64,000 nt of DNA from Bacteroidales bacterium (GCA_017960905.1 JAGCYH010000042.1:46695-110694); one strand, 5' to 3'; shown: positions 7,822 through 16,967, counted from the first letter of the stretch. Numbers and translations: made by a program. Notes: a model not told the origin generated them from the sequence alone.

Positions 7822-8499
7822 TTACTCTACATCAAACACATGCCAGACATTTTCGTCGGGCACGGGCGCAACTATTTTCACCGGTTCGTTTTTTACTGGG
7901 TGAACAAATTCAATAGAGCGGGCGTGCAGGTTGATGCCGCCGCCTTCGTTGGAGCGTTTGTAGCCGTACTTCAGGTCGCCGCGGATAGGGCAGCCGATAC
8001 GCGCCAATTGGGCGCGTATCTGATGATGCCGGCCTGTTTTAAGTTCTATCTCGAGCAGGTTCAGATTCTTCGAACTTGCTAACAATCTGTAAGTTAGAAT
8101 AGCCTCTTTGTATCCCGAGCGCGGGCTCACCGACACCAGAGCGCGGTTTTTCTCCTCGTTTTTGCCTATGTAGTGGTGAAGTTCTTCTTCGGTTTGTGGC
8201 GGGCGCTCGCCGACTATCGCCCAGTATGTTTTCTTTATCGACTTGTCGGCAAACATTTGGTTGAGGCGTGCCAGCGCTTTGCTTGTGCGGGCAAATAGCA
8301 CAACACCGCTCACCGGCCTGTCGAGGCGGTGAACGATGCCCAGAAAGACATCGCCCGGCTTGTTGTATTTCTCTTTTATATAAGCCTTTACCTTGTCGGC
8401 AAGCGACTCGTCGCCAGTCTTGTCCGACTGCACTATGTCGCTGTTCGTTTTGTTGACGGCTATTATGTGGTTGTCTTCGTATAGAATGTCTAATTTCAT
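7822..8499 (-). CDS. RluA-family pseudouridine synthase
   Basis: Converts uridine to pseudouridine in rRNA or tRNA. The 225-residue protein has the family signature GIVHRLDRPVSGVVLFART with catalytic Asp D60, and the C-terminal motif LKTGRHHQIRAQLARIGCPI. There is no N-terminal S4 domain, so it resembles the short RluC/TruC-like members; the target site cannot be predicted. It begins 24 nt after panB on the same strand and is probably cotranscribed. A 10-bp inverted repeat lies at 7996-8020, within the GRHHQIRAQLAR region. Confidence 0.92.
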   Translation of the reverse strand: MKLDILYEDNHIIAVNKTNSDIVQSDKTGDESLADKVKAYIKEKYNKPGDVFLGIVHRLDRPVSGVVLFARTSKALARLNQMFADKSIKKTYWAIVGERPPQTEEELHHYIGKNEEKNRALVSVSPRSGYKEAILTYRLLASSKNLNLLEIELKTGRHHQIRAQLARIGCPIRGDLKYGYKRSNEGGGINLHARSIEFVHPVKNEPVKIVAPVPDENVWHVFDVE

Positions 8500-8523
8500 G
8501 CCGATAAATACCTTAAAATCAAA

Positions 8524-9345
8524 TTAATACTGCTCTTTTTCGTTCGGGAAGTCCGACGATTTCACATCGCGAATGTAGTTTCCTACCGCGCCCGAAATCT
8601 CTTCGTAGAGGTGATGGTAGCGGCGCAGGAATCGTGGCGAGAACTCGTTGGTGATGCCCAGCATGTCGTGCAGCACAAGCACTTGGCCGTCGACGGCATT
8701 GCCGGCGCCGATGCCAATGATGGGAATGCGCGTCTCACTTGCGGCCTTCGCCGCAAGTTTCGCCGGAATTTTTTCGAGCACAATGGAGAAGCAGCCGGCA
8801 TCTTCGAGCAGATGCACGTCGTTGAGCAGTTTCTGCGCTTCGGCCTCTTCCTGTGCGCGCACGGCGTAGGTGCCGAATTTATGAATGGCCTGCGGTGTCA
8901 GTCCCAGATGCCCCATCACCGGAATGCCAGCACTCAGTATGCGGCGCACCGAGTCGAGAATCTCCTCGCCGCCTTCGATTTTTATGGCGTCGGCGGTTGT
9001 CTCTTTCATCACGCGGATGGCCGAGCGCAGAGCCTCGTCGGAGTTGCCTTGGTATGTGCCGAAGGGCAAGTCGACGACAACTAGCGCGCGCTTTACAGCG
9101 CGCGCCACCGACGCACCGTGATATATCATCTGGTCGAGCGTTATGGGCAGAGTGGTGTCCCAGCCCGCCATCACGTTCGACGCCGAGTCGCCTACAAGTA
9201 TGGCGTCTATCCCCGCGCCATCGACGATGCGCGCCAGCGAATAATCGTACGATGTCAGCATCGAGATTTTCTCACCCCGCTGCTTCATCTCCATAAAACC
9301 ATGTGTGGTAACTTTTTTCGATTTGTTTTCTATTACTGCTGACAT
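8524..9345 (-). CDS. panB: 3-methyl-2-oxobutanoate hydroxymethyltransferase
   Basis: First step of pantothenate (coenzyme A) synthesis: transfers a hydroxymethyl group from methylene-tetrahydrofolate to 2-oxoisovalerate. The 273 residues match the family length. Seen: the [25 protein letters not shown]-terminal motif, metal-binding GDSASN and [21 protein letters not shown], and the C-terminal [18 protein letters not shown]. No panC is adjacent. Inverted repeats at 8737-8758 and 9084-9105 change codons in helices without breaking the motifs. A TATCTTTG box is upstream. Confidence 0.96.
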   Translation of the reverse strand: MSAVIENKSKKVTTHGFMEMKQRGEKISMLTSYDYSLARIVDGAGIDAILVGDSASNVMAGWDTTLPITLDQMIYHGASVARAVKRALVVVDLPFGTYQGNSDEALRSAIRVMKETTADAIKIEGGEEILDSVRRILSAGIPVMGHLGLTPQAIHKFGTYAVRAQEEAEAQKLLNDVHLLEDAGCFSIVLEKIPAKLAAKAASETRIPIIGIGAGNAVDGQVLVLHDMLGITNEFSPRFLRRYHHLYEEISGAVGNYIRDVKSSDFPNEKEQY

Positions 9346-9368
9346 TTTTTTCTGTTTTTTTCTGACTG

Positions 9369-9376
9369 CAAAGATA
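9369..9376 (-). promoter_or_regulatory. -7 box for panB
   Basis: TATCTTTG on the minus strand, 24 nt before the panB ATG. No -33 TTG at the expected spacing. Confidence 0.5.
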
Positions 9377-9518
9377 CTACTTATTTGTTTAGCACGGCCA
9401 TTTATTTTTCGTTCGCCGAAAGACCGTTGCGATAAAAATTTTTTGATGCGTATGTTGGTGAGTGTCAGTTGTTTATGAATGTCGCACCATTTCGATAAAA
9501 TTTTTTTTAATAAAAAAA

Positions 9519-9549
9519 TTGTTTTTTTGTTTTGAAATATTTATGTTTG
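9519..9549 (+). promoter_or_regulatory. Promoter for the 9581 gene
   Basis: TTG at 9519-9521, 20 nt spacing, TATGTTTG at 9542-9549; the ATG follows 31 nt later. The rest of 9346-9580 is A/T-rich and holds nothing else recognisable. Confidence 0.65.
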
Positions 9550-9580
9550 AAAATGGATATTAACGAAAAAATCTCTCGTT

Positions 9581-10921
9581 ATGAACGTAAGTCATTATAT
9601 TATAACGTTATTCGCATTTTTGTCGGCAATGGGGATAGCCTCTGCTCAAGAGCAGCCTGACAGTATTATAAAATATAATGCCGACGGCGTTGCAGTTGCG
9701 CGCTCGTACTTCAAGTACGACGACAACAAACGCCAGACACTAGCCATGCACTATGTTTTCAACCAAAAAAACGAAGAGTGGGCCGGCACCAGCCGCGATG
9801 AAATGACATTCGATAACAATGGTAACTGCTTGTCGAAGAGTACTTTATACTGGGACTACGAAACCCGTTCGTGGGTTGTCAATAAAAAGCAGGAGTCGGC
9901 TTACGACTCGCGCGGGCGTGTCATAGGGCACTCGGTAATGAACTGGAATAAAGTGCGCAAGGTCTGGGTGGGCGAAACCAAGACCGAAACAGAGTTCAAC
10001 AACATGGGCCTGCACGCTTCCGAAACTTCGTACTTCTGGGACGATAACGCTACAGTTTGGATAAAGGACAGAAAGCAAAACTTCACCTACGACGACCGCG
10101 GACGTTGCACGCTCTGCGAAACGCAGAAATGGGTTGACGGCAAAGCCGTCAACGAGTCGCGCATAGAGTATACGTTCGATGCCAATTCGCGCGACCTTTT
10201 GCTTGAACGCCTAAGTGTTTGGGACAAAGGTAATTGGGTGCTGTCGACTGAGACGAAATATACGTTTGGCAAGCCTGACGACAGCGGCTGCCGAAGCAAA
10301 GAGACAATAGTGCAGACCGCCAGCAACGGAACTCTCACCAACTCGCGCCGCGAGGTGGTTACTCTCGACGCCAACAACGTGGAGATTTTCATCTGCCGCG
10401 AAGAGTGGAACGGCTCTAAATGGCTCATTAACAGCCAAGACCGCAAGGAAATAAAGTACGACGAAGACAAAAACAGGATTTTCGAAGAGAGCTACAGCTG
10501 GATAGGGCAGGACAAATGGGTAGGCGTTACGCACTACGAAGCCAAATTCAACGACTACGGCGATGTGGTAACCGAAAAACGTATGAAATGGAACGCGCAG
10601 ACCAACTCGTGGGCCGGCGTGTCGTACGTCAATTATGAATACGACGGCGTGGGCAACATCATCAGGGACGAACGCTTCAAATGGGACTCTAAGGCTGGCG
10701 AATGGATCAATCAGTCGGTCAACGAGATAGAGTACGACGAATATCACAATAAAAAAGCAGAGTCGACAAGTTCGTGGAACAAAATACGCCAGACGTGGGA
10801 GAATTTCTACAAAGGCAAATTCGAATACGCTTACGATGGCGATGGTAACATGAAAATAATGGAGGAATACGTCTGGGACGTGAAGAAATGGAAAATCGTT
10901 TCGACGGTGAATTATTTCTAA
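9581..10921 (+). CDS. Secreted Trp/Tyr-rich tandem-repeat protein
   Basis: A 446-residue protein with a signal peptide (cleavage probably after ASAQ, near 22) and then about ten repeats of roughly 38-42 residues. Each repeat has a W...W core, a Lys-x-Glu strand and a YD-x-x-G turn (for example YDSRGRV, FNNMGLH, YDDRGRC, YDGVGNI, YDGDGNM). The pattern resembles RHS/YD-like beta repeats found in Bacteroidetes exported proteins of unknown function. No catalytic motif is seen. A small unknown gene follows 39 nt downstream. Inverted repeats at 9704-9720 and 10133-10153. Confidence 0.85.
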   Translation: MNVSHYIITLFAFLSAMGIASAQEQPDSIIKYNADGVAVARSYFKYDDNKRQTLAMHYVFNQKNEEWAGTSRDEMTFDNNGNCLSKSTLYWDYETRSWVVNKKQESAYDSRGRVIGHSVMNWNKVRKVWVGETKTETEFNNMGLHASETSYFWDDNATVWIKDRKQNFTYDDRGRCTLCETQKWVDGKAVNESRIEYTFDANSRDLLLERLSVWDKGNWVLSTETKYTFGKPDDSGCRSKETIVQTASNGTLTNSRREVVTLDANNVEIFICREEWNGSKWLINSQDRKEIKYDEDKNRIFEESYSWIGQDKWVGVTHYEAKFNDYGDVVTEKRMKWNAQTNSWAGVSYVNYEYDGVGNIIRDERFKWDSKAGEWINQSVNEIEYDEYHNKKAESTSSWNKIRQTWENFYKGKFEYAYDGDGNMKIMEEYVWDVKKWKIVSTVNYF

Positions 10922-10960
10922 TAACAATCTGTAAAACAGATATTTACAAACAAGAAACAG

Positions 10961-11233
10961 ATGCAGAGTTTGAACGAACGTTACGGCTTCGACCGCAAAG
11001 TGCAGCTCGAATACTTGGCTGCCGACCGTATCGCTATAGTTAAGTTTGTGCGCCGCCGTATTGTTGTGGCTGATACAGAGCGTTTTATCGACATTGCTAA
11101 TCAGATACGGCAGACCGACCCCGATATGAAAATATCGCTGCTTTGCAGCGATAATATCTGCTCTAAAGCCGTCAGAAAACTGTCGGAAGCCGGTATTGAT
11201 GTGCTTACGGGTGAACCCGAGAATGATATGTAA
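10961..11233 (+). CDS. Small protein of unknown function (90 aa)
   Basis: Not recognised. A soluble 90-residue protein rich in Arg, Asp and Ile, without signal peptide or membrane segment, with an alternating strand/helix pattern. It sits between two exported-protein genes, 39 nt after one and 35 nt before the next, in the same direction, so it may be in their transcript. Codon use matches its neighbours, and start ATG and stop are clear. Confidence 0.75.
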   Translation: MQSLNERYGFDRKVQLEYLAADRIAIVKFVRRRIVVADTERFIDIANQIRQTDPDMKISLLCSDNICSKAVRKLSEAGIDVLTGEPENDM

Positions 11234-11268
11234 ATTATTGAATATTAATTTATTATAAAAAACAAATC

Positions 11269-12846
11269 ATGAAAAACATCTTTAAAATTGTCGCGCTATT
11301 GGCGTGCGCTGCTGCCGTTCCGGCGCAAAATGCGCCGGAAAATCAAATAAAAACTGTTGACCTTGGTCTGCCATCGGGCACGCTCTGGACCACCCAGAAC
11401 CTTGGCGCACGTTACACCGCCGACTATGGCGACTGCTTCGCTTGGGGCGAAACCGTCCCAAAGGAGTATTTTTCGTGGAAGAATTACAAATACTCCGACG
11501 GAACTTCCACTGGCATAACTAAATACGACACCGACGGCAAAAGAACTCTCGAAGCTTCCGACGACCCAGCGACCGTTATTCTGGGCCCGTCGTTCTCTAC
11601 GCCCACCAAAGCGCAATGGGAGGAGCTCCTTCGCGAGTGCATCTGGATTTGGACGTATAGTGTCAATGGACGCATGGCACATGGTTATATGGTGTATAAG
11701 GCTAAAACACAGAAAGATAAGGGCAGATTCATCATCTTCAGAGAAACCGACGGACGAAACAATGACGCGCCGATAACTACAGAAGTGTCGTACTTAAGTT
11801 ATTGCGACCCGTACATCTTCATTCCTGCATCCGAACACAATAAGTACAAAAATCCAACTTTTTGGCGTTTCCCATACGGCTGTTACTGGTCGAACGAAAT
11901 TCTTGGCGATGAGACTAAAACAGCATTCAGGGTAGAGTTTGATAATCAAATACATAGACTTGGACGTAATACGTTTCGTGACGAGGCAGGCTTTGTGCGT
12001 GCAGTGCAGCAAGCCGGCTCGCAGACTGATATCGCTGAAAGCGATATCCGGCCGATACAAGAGTCGAAAAACGCAAAGACAGGCAAAGGCGAAGTTGACC
12101 TCGGTCTGCCATCGCGTACGCTCTGGGCGACCTGCAATGTAGGTGCCGAAAACCCTTGGGACAGTGGCGATTACTTCGCTTGGGGCGAGACTACGCCAAA
12201 GACCGACTACAGCTGGACGACGTACAAATACTGCCAGAATCCAACATATACGGCAAATGAGACTGGCCAAACAGGCACTACATTTGGAACGCAATTCACT
12301 ACGTTTACGAAATACGTCTTAGATAAGAATTATGGCAATGTAGATGAAAAAACACTGCTCGAACCTGCCGATGATGCCGCTACCGCCAACTTGGGCGCAA
12401 AATACTCTACGCCGACAGTTGAAGAGTGGCAGGAGCTTGAGCAGAATTGCTATTGGGTCTGGACCGACAATTACCGCGACAAAGGTGTCGGTGGTTTCAT
12501 TGTGTACAAGGCAAAATCGACTGCCGACAAAGGCGTTGTTGTGGCTGTCGGAGGCGTAGCCTCCGACGCCTACAAACCAACCGACAAGCATATTTTCCTG
12601 CCTGCCGCCGGCTCTTGTACGAACAATGCTGTTACATTCATAAAAAGTAATCTATTTTATTGGACTAGCTCGCAACGCTCTGATATCAAGGTGTTTGGCT
12701 CTGAATCTCTAGGCCCTGATTTCCACGCACATCCATATCTCGCTCGTAAATTTAATTTCAACACAATGTATGAGGATTTTCGCCTTACGCTCGATACCGA
12801 TCAGCGCTGTACAGGCATGCCTGTCCGTGCTGTGCGGCGGAAGTAG
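11269..12846 (+). CDS. Secreted protein with two Fib_succ-type domains
   Basis: A 525-residue exported protein: a short signal peptide (cleavage near AVPAQ), then two copies of the domain that starts VDLGLPSGTLWTTQNLGA (about 25-265) and VDLGLPSRTLWATCNVGA (about 278-520). Each has the FAWGET, YSTPT-x-x-W-x-E-L and closing VRAV motifs of the Fibrobacter succinogenes major paralogous domain (TIGR02145). These are surface or secreted proteins of Bacteroidetes and Fibrobacteres with no known activity. The two copies imply internal duplication. Inverted repeats at 11318-11340 (just after the signal peptide), 12028-12048 and 12547-12567. Confidence 0.9.
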   Translation: MKNIFKIVALLACAAAVPAQNAPENQIKTVDLGLPSGTLWTTQNLGARYTADYGDCFAWGETVPKEYFSWKNYKYSDGTSTGITKYDTDGKRTLEASDDPATVILGPSFSTPTKAQWEELLRECIWIWTYSVNGRMAHGYMVYKAKTQKDKGRFIIFRETDGRNNDAPITTEVSYLSYCDPYIFIPASEHNKYKNPTFWRFPYGCYWSNEILGDETKTAFRVEFDNQIHRLGRNTFRDEAGFVRAVQQAGSQTDIAESDIRPIQESKNAKTGKGEVDLGLPSRTLWATCNVGAENPWDSGDYFAWGETTPKTDYSWTTYKYCQNPTYTANETGQTGTTFGTQFTTFTKYVLDKNYGNVDEKTLLEPADDAATANLGAKYSTPTVEEWQELEQNCYWVWTDNYRDKGVGGFIVYKAKSTADKGVVVAVGGVASDAYKPTDKHIFLPAAGSCTNNAVTFIKSNLFYWTSSQRSDIKVFGSESLGPDFHAHPYLARKFNFNTMYEDFRLTLDTDQRCTGMPVRAVRRK

Positions 12847-12849
12847 TCG

Positions 12850-12904
12850 GGTAGAGACGTCGCGTGCAACGTCTTGCCACAATATGGAACGTTTCATGAA
12901 ACGT
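12850..12904 (+). repeat. REP-like element, copy A of a 55-bp direct repeat
   Basis: Begins G-GTAGAGACGTCGCGTGCAACG; contains the imperfect palindrome GACGTCGCGTGCAACGTC and, after a 20-base spacer, the palindrome AACGTTTCATGAAACGTT. The same 55 bp with two mismatches recurs at 14715-14769 in the same orientation, on the other side of the FGE-like gene. Confidence 0.88.
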
Positions 12905-12939
12905 TTCATAACCGCAAAAAACAGAAAGACAAATATATA

Positions 12940-12967
12940 GTAGCGACGCGATTAATCGCGTCGCTAC
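12940..12967. repeat. 28-bp perfect REP-like palindrome
   Basis: GTAGCGACGCGATT followed by its exact reverse complement. Intergenic, with a GTAG head like the other elements, 23 bp before the FGE-like gene start. Confidence 0.9.
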
Positions 12968-12990
12968 ATAAATACGATAATAAAAAAAAT

Positions 12991-14640
12991 ATGAAACGCC
13001 TATTTACGTTTTTCTCGTTGCTCATAGCAGCAACAATCGCAGCCTCGGCGCAGAGCGCCGGAGGCCTAACCGTACAAGTGCCAAAAAAATGGAACTACAT
13101 GAAAGCCAGCGACGGCACCGTGGCTCTGCAATATGCTGGCAACAAGCGTGTTAAGAACGTAAAAGTTCGCGTGGCGCATCCTTTCACTGTTTTGAAAGAT
13201 AAGATAGTATATTTTAGTCCGGGAAACCTTCAGTATCAGAAAGATACGAAAAAATGGCGCTTCGCCGAGCATCAGTACGACTATGTTGGCGGTAAGTATC
13301 GAGGTGCGACCTATGGCAATGTGTACGAAGGTGATACCAAATGCGACAATGGCAAAATAAATACCTACGATTACAAAGGTTGGATCGACCTTTTCGGTTG
13401 GGGCACTGGCGATACACCTTTAAATACAAGCGAAAACTCTGCTTCTGGTTATAAGAAATTCAACGAATGGGGCGATAATCTGAACGAAGGTTATATATGG
13501 CGCACTCTTACAAAAGATGAATGGACATATCTGATAAAAAAACGTGAAACTACAAACAACATGCGTTATGCAAAGGTTAATGTACACGGTGTAGATGGAT
13601 TACTGCTTTTGCCTGACGATTGGACTGGCAGTGCATACTCATTCAATAGTGTTGACGACAGCGATGCAGCTTTTGAAGTAATAAACGACGCCAATTGGGT
13701 GAAGATAGAAAATCAAGGTGCTATATTTCTGCCAGTTGCAGGCAAACGCGAGGGTGTTAGTACTTACACTGGCGGCACAGGCTACTATTGGTCGAGTACG
13801 GCTGCCACCACAAGCACTTCGTATCCTTTGGAATTCTCTTCATCGGGCGTGACACCTGATAATAACTCACTCTACCGTAGCACAGGATGCTCTGTACGCC
13901 TCGTACGTGAACCGAAAGTGTTCTCTACTTATACTGTGAATGGAGTATCATTCAAAATGGTATATGTAGAGGGCGGTACATTCAAGATGGGCGTGCAAAA
14001 AACAGATCCAGATGGCGACAATTACGATGCCGATGCCGAGGACTATGAGAGCCCCGTGCACGAGGTTTCTCTCAGCACGTTCAGCATAGGCGAGACGGAG
14101 GTTACGCAGGCTCTATGGAAGGCTGTTATGGGAGCCGACAACAATCCGAGCGAATACAAGAACGATAGCTATCCAGTAGAGAGTGTATCGTGGAACGACG
14201 TACAGGAGTTCATCATGAAACTGAACGAACTGACGGGCGAGACCTTCCGCCTGCCTACAGAGGCGGAGTGGGAGTATGCTGCCCGCGGTGGTCGTATGAG
14301 CAAGGGTTCTAAGTACGCCGGCAGCGACGACTTAGGCAAAGTGGCGTGGTACGGAAGCAACTCGAGCAATACGCCCCATGCCGTAGCCACTAAAGCGCCA
14401 AACGAGCTTGGTCTGTACGACATGAGCGGCAATGTGTATGAATGGTGTCAAGATTCATGGGATGGCACAAAGGATTATTCTACAACACCGTGCGATGGTA
14501 GTGCTAACACTTCGGGCTCTGGCCGTGTGCTTCGTGGCGGGAGCTGGTGGATCGACGCGAGGTACTGCCGTGTGTCGAATCGCAGCTGGGACGCCCCCGG
14601 CAACCGTAACATCATCCTCGGGTTCCGCCTTGCCCATTAG
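12991..14640 (+). CDS. Secreted protein with Fib_succ-like and FGE-sulfatase domains
   Basis: A 549-residue exported protein. The ATG at 12991 is chosen because a signal peptide (MKRLFTFFSLLIAATIAASA) follows directly; the frame upstream is REP sequence. Residues 60-310 hold a Fib_succ-like region (IVYFSPGNLQYQ, LFGWGTG, YYWSST, VRLVRE). Residues 315-549 are a formylglycine-generating-enzyme/SUMF1-type domain: MVYVEGGTFKMG, YPVESVSWNDV, FRLPTEAEWEYAARGG, DMSGNVYEWCQDSW, VLRGGSW, GFRLAH. The active-site cysteine pair of true FGE is not evident, so it is more likely a binding or structural C-type-lectin-like fold. Direct repeats flank the gene, and it lacks the intragenic inverted repeats seen in neighbours. 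Confidence 0.88.
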   Translation: MKRLFTFFSLLIAATIAASAQSAGGLTVQVPKKWNYMKASDGTVALQYAGNKRVKNVKVRVAHPFTVLKDKIVYFSPGNLQYQKDTKKWRFAEHQYDYVGGKYRGATYGNVYEGDTKCDNGKINTYDYKGWIDLFGWGTGDTPLNTSENSASGYKKFNEWGDNLNEGYIWRTLTKDEWTYLIKKRETTNNMRYAKVNVHGVDGLLLLPDDWTGSAYSFNSVDDSDAAFEVINDANWVKIENQGAIFLPVAGKREGVSTYTGGTGYYWSSTAATTSTSYPLEFSSSGVTPDNNSLYRSTGCSVRLVREPKVFSTYTVNGVSFKMVYVEGGTFKMGVQKTDPDGDNYDADAEDYESPVHEVSLSTFSIGETEVTQALWKAVMGADNNPSEYKNDSYPVESVSWNDVQEFIMKLNELTGETFRLPTEAEWEYAARGGRMSKGSKYAGSDDLGKVAWYGSNSSNTPHAVATKAPNELGLYDMSGNVYEWCQDSWDGTKDYSTTPCDGSANTSGSGRVLRGGSWWIDARYCRVSNRSWDAPGNRNIILGFRLAH

Positions 14641-14714
14641 TTCTCCCACAAAGAAGGCATGAGAAAAAGCGGGCGAGCGAGTCGGAATAGAAACAAATAT
14701 CAGAAAATGTAAAT

Positions 14715-14769
14715 GGTAGAGACGTTGCGTGCAACGTCTTGCCACAATATGGAACGTTTCATGCAACGT
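14715..14769 (+). repeat. REP-like element, copy B of the 55-bp direct repeat
   Basis: Same 55 bp as 12850-12904 with two mismatches, including the GTAGAGACGTTGCGTGCAACG head. It sits between the convergent FGE-like gene and the lipoprotein gene. Confidence 0.88.
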
Positions 14770-14785
14770 CTCTCAATGATTTTTG

Positions 14786-15463
14786 CTACCAGTTCATCAG
14801 TGTTATTTCGCCTGTTATGTCGTTGACGATAACGGTGTCGGATTGGAGCGAGAAGGGGTGCGGCGCTACGAAGCGCACCTCGCGCGACGACTTGAAGTCG
14901 ATGTCGCGGAACTGGCTGAAGCGGCCTTTCTGTCCGAGGCCTGAATATTTCCAGTCGAACGCACCGTTTTTGAGTTTCATCTTACCGATGAACCCTATAG
15001 TGCCTATGTATGCGAACTGTCCTTTAATGAGCGGTTTAGAGAATGAGAAACCTTCGATTTCGGTCTCCCATATTATTTCGCCCGTGTCGAGCGAGAGCCG
15101 TTTGACGAACGAGCCGGCGCCGTTTTCAGCCACATCGGTGTAGAAGAGGAACAGGTTGCGGCCGCGCTGAGCGAAGTAGAGCTGTTCGATAGGGTAGTCG
15201 TTGTTGATAGAATACTTTTTTTCGCCTTTCGGCGAAAAAATGTCGCCCGATGCCGCCACTTTGTATTTCGTTCCGTCGATGTAGATGATGAGCGTGTCGG
15301 GGTTTGGCCAGCTGAAATAGCGGGCTTCCATCGCGTACACGCCTTTGTCGTCCTCCTGAAGCGGAATGATGCCGGCAATGTCGGAATTCTGGGGGTCGGC
15401 CTTATGGTAACACCCTGATACCGATAGCGTTAACAATAATATTCCAATCAAAAACTTACCCAT
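14786..15463 (-). CDS. Lipoprotein of unknown function
   Basis: A 225-residue putative lipoprotein: signal peptide with lipobox LSVSGC (Cys at about 18). The mature part is beta-rich with segments such as KRLSLDTGEIIWETEIEG and VIVNDITGEITLMNW, which resemble single blades of PQQ-type beta-propellers, but it is too short for a full propeller. Function unknown. Its start is 11 nt after the PfpI-family gene, so they form an operon. A 10-bp inverted repeat lies at 15217-15240. Confidence 0.8.
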   Translation of the reverse strand: MGKFLIGILLLTLSVSGCYHKADPQNSDIAGIIPLQEDDKGVYAMEARYFSWPNPDTLIIYIDGTKYKVAASGDIFSPKGEKKYSINNDYPIEQLYFAQRGRNLFLFYTDVAENGAGSFVKRLSLDTGEIIWETEIEGFSFSKPLIKGQFAYIGTIGFIGKMKLKNGAFDWKYSGLGQKGRFSQFRDIDFKSSREVRFVAPHPFSLQSDTVIVNDITGEITLMNW

Positions 15464-15474
15464 ACGGCGAGTTG

Positions 15475-16023
15475 TTATTTCATTATAATAGCTTCGGCAA
15501 TTTGTTTGGCTTTGTCGGCACTGTCGAGAACCGAAATGAGTTCAAGGCCGAAGTCGAGAGCCGCGCCGGCACCGATGCCTGTTGTTATCGGTCCGTCGGT
15601 AACCACTTGTCCGCCAATGGCTGATGCGCCGTCGAGATATTGCTCGAATCCGGGGAATGCCGTGGCCCGTCGGCCACGGAGCATGCCCAATTGCCCCAAA
15701 ATCATCGGAGCAGCGCAAATGGCCGCAATGCGTTTGCCGTTGGCGTAAGCGCGTTTCAGCTCGTCGGTGAGGGGCTGGCAGGCAAACAGGTTTTTGGTTC
15801 CGGGCATTCCGCCAGGCAGTATTATGAGGTCGTAGTCGCCAAAACCGGCCGACAGCGTGCTGTCGGCTATCACTGTTATTTTGTGCGAACTGGTTACTTT
15901 CGGCTCGTTGTTGATGGTCAGCAAAGTTACTTCTATGCCGGCTCGGCGCAAGAGGTCGGCTGGTGCGAGGGCTTCTGTCTCCTCAAATCCGTCGGCCAAT
16001 ACTATGGTTACTTTTTTTGCCAT
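15475..16023 (-). CDS. DJ-1/PfpI-family protein (YajL/ThiJ-like)
   Basis: A 182-residue member of the DJ-1/PfpI superfamily, with glutamine-amidotransferase-like fold. The conserved Glu (E16, in DGFEETEAL) and the nucleophilic-elbow cysteine C103 in AAICAAP are both present, as in YajL-type proteins that act as chaperones or deglycases; the exact activity is debated for the family. It is the first gene of a two-gene operon with the lipoprotein. A TATATTTG box lies upstream. Inverted repeats at 15660-15679 and 15848-15867. Confidence 0.93.
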   Translation of the reverse strand: MAKKVTIVLADGFEETEALAPADLLRRAGIEVTLLTINNEPKVTSSHKITVIADSTLSAGFGDYDLIILPGGMPGTKNLFACQPLTDELKRAYANGKRIAAICAAPMILGQLGMLRGRRATAFPGFEQYLDGASAIGGQVVTDGPITTGIGAGAALDFGLELISVLDSADKAKQIAEAIIMK

Positions 16024-16046
16024 TTTTCTCTTCGTTTTACAAACTG

Positions 16047-16054
16047 CAAATATA
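16047..16054 (-). promoter_or_regulatory. -7 box for the PfpI-family gene
   Basis: TATATTTG on the minus strand, 24 nt before the ATG. Confidence 0.5.
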
Positions 16055-16188
16055 ACAAAACTCGTTAATATATTTTAATGATTTTTTGATTTTTTGCGGA
16101 AATAACAGTTTTTTTTCTCAAACGAAAAGAATTATTCTGCTGTAAATGATTGAATTTTAGGTTGTTGAGAATTGAAAGCTATACGCTT

Positions 16189-16842
16189 TCATTTTTTTAC
16201 CGATTCGAAAATAATGGAGATGTTGTATTCCGAGTTTACTTTGCGTCCGTTTTGTCGGGCGGGCACCCATTCCCAGTTGCCCGGTATTTTGGCTGCAGCC
16301 TGAAGCACCATGTCGTTGAAGGCCTTGTTCGACTCTTGCGTCAGCCGATAGCTTGTCATTCGGCCCAGAGTGTCGATTTCGAGGGTGAGCACCACGCTGT
16401 TTTCTTTATAATTTTCCGCTTCTTCGAGCGGAAAATCGATGTTGCGCAGTATGAAGTGGTGTGGCACGAGCGGACTGCCCAGAAACAGGCACGGATATGT
16501 GTTGTCGGTGTATCGTTTGCCTATGTGCTTGGTAATGAACGTCGGACGCTGCTCGTCGTAGTCGTATTTCAGCTCCACTTGCTCGTTGAGGTTGTAGTAA
16601 ATCCAAATGCCGGTCTTTTTACCGTTGGTGTACTGGCCTTTTTCTATCGGTTTGTTTTTGTATGTGAGAGTGTATTTACCGTGCCGGCACGAAGTGTCGG
16701 CGCGCAAAACGGTGTATTTCTCGGTGTAGTAGCCGCGTTTGGCGTACATGTTGAGCAGCGGTGTCGCATTTGGCGACGCCGCAAATGCCTGGCCGGCAAA
16801 CGTTGCAATAATCAGTAGTATGTAAACTATGCGTTTCATCAT
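16189..16842 (-). CDS. Exported protein with TonB C-terminal-like domain
   Basis: A 217-residue protein with an N-terminal signal peptide (cleavage near AFA). The middle has MORN-like strands (IEKGQYTNGKKTGIWIYYN). The C-terminal 90 residues match the TonB_C pattern: VVLTLEIDTLGRMTSYRLTQESNKAFNDMVLQAA read in two parts, then PARQNGRKVNSEYNISIIFE. There is no TM anchor plus Pro-rich linker as in classic TonB, so it may be a periplasmic partner rather than an energy transducer. A TACTTTTG box is upstream. A 10-bp inverted repeat lies at 16411-16436. Confidence 0.82.
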   Translation of the reverse strand: MMKRIVYILLIIATFAGQAFAASPNATPLLNMYAKRGYYTEKYTVLRADTSCRHGKYTLTYKNKPIEKGQYTNGKKTGIWIYYNLNEQVELKYDYDEQRPTFITKHIGKRYTDNTYPCLFLGSPLVPHHFILRNIDFPLEEAENYKENSVVLTLEIDTLGRMTSYRLTQESNKAFNDMVLQAAAKIPGNWEWVPARQNGRKVNSEYNISIIFESVKK

Positions 16843-16858
16843 GCTTTAGTTTATGCAA

Positions 16859-16866
16859 CAAAAGTA
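16859..16866 (-). promoter_or_regulatory. -7 box for the TonB-like gene
   Basis: TACTTTTG on the minus strand, 17 nt before the ATG. Confidence 0.5.
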
Positions 16867-16900
16867 CCAAATATGATTTATCCCAGTAAGAAAAAGGAAA

Positions 16901-16936
16901 AAAAATGAATGGGCGAAAACTCGCCCATTCATTTTT
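16901..16936 (-). terminator. Terminator of the GH3 gene
   Basis: A 16-bp perfect inverted repeat (16901-16916 with 16921-16936), loop AAAC, with a T run on the minus strand. It lies 32 nt past the GH3 stop. Confidence 0.9.
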
Positions 16937-16967
16937 AACTATAAAATCTCAATTCTCAGTATTCCGC

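Noticed and set aside
12874..12990. Upstream in-frame extension of the FGE-like protein
   Set aside because: It translates REP palindrome DNA, and a clear signal peptide starts at 12991.
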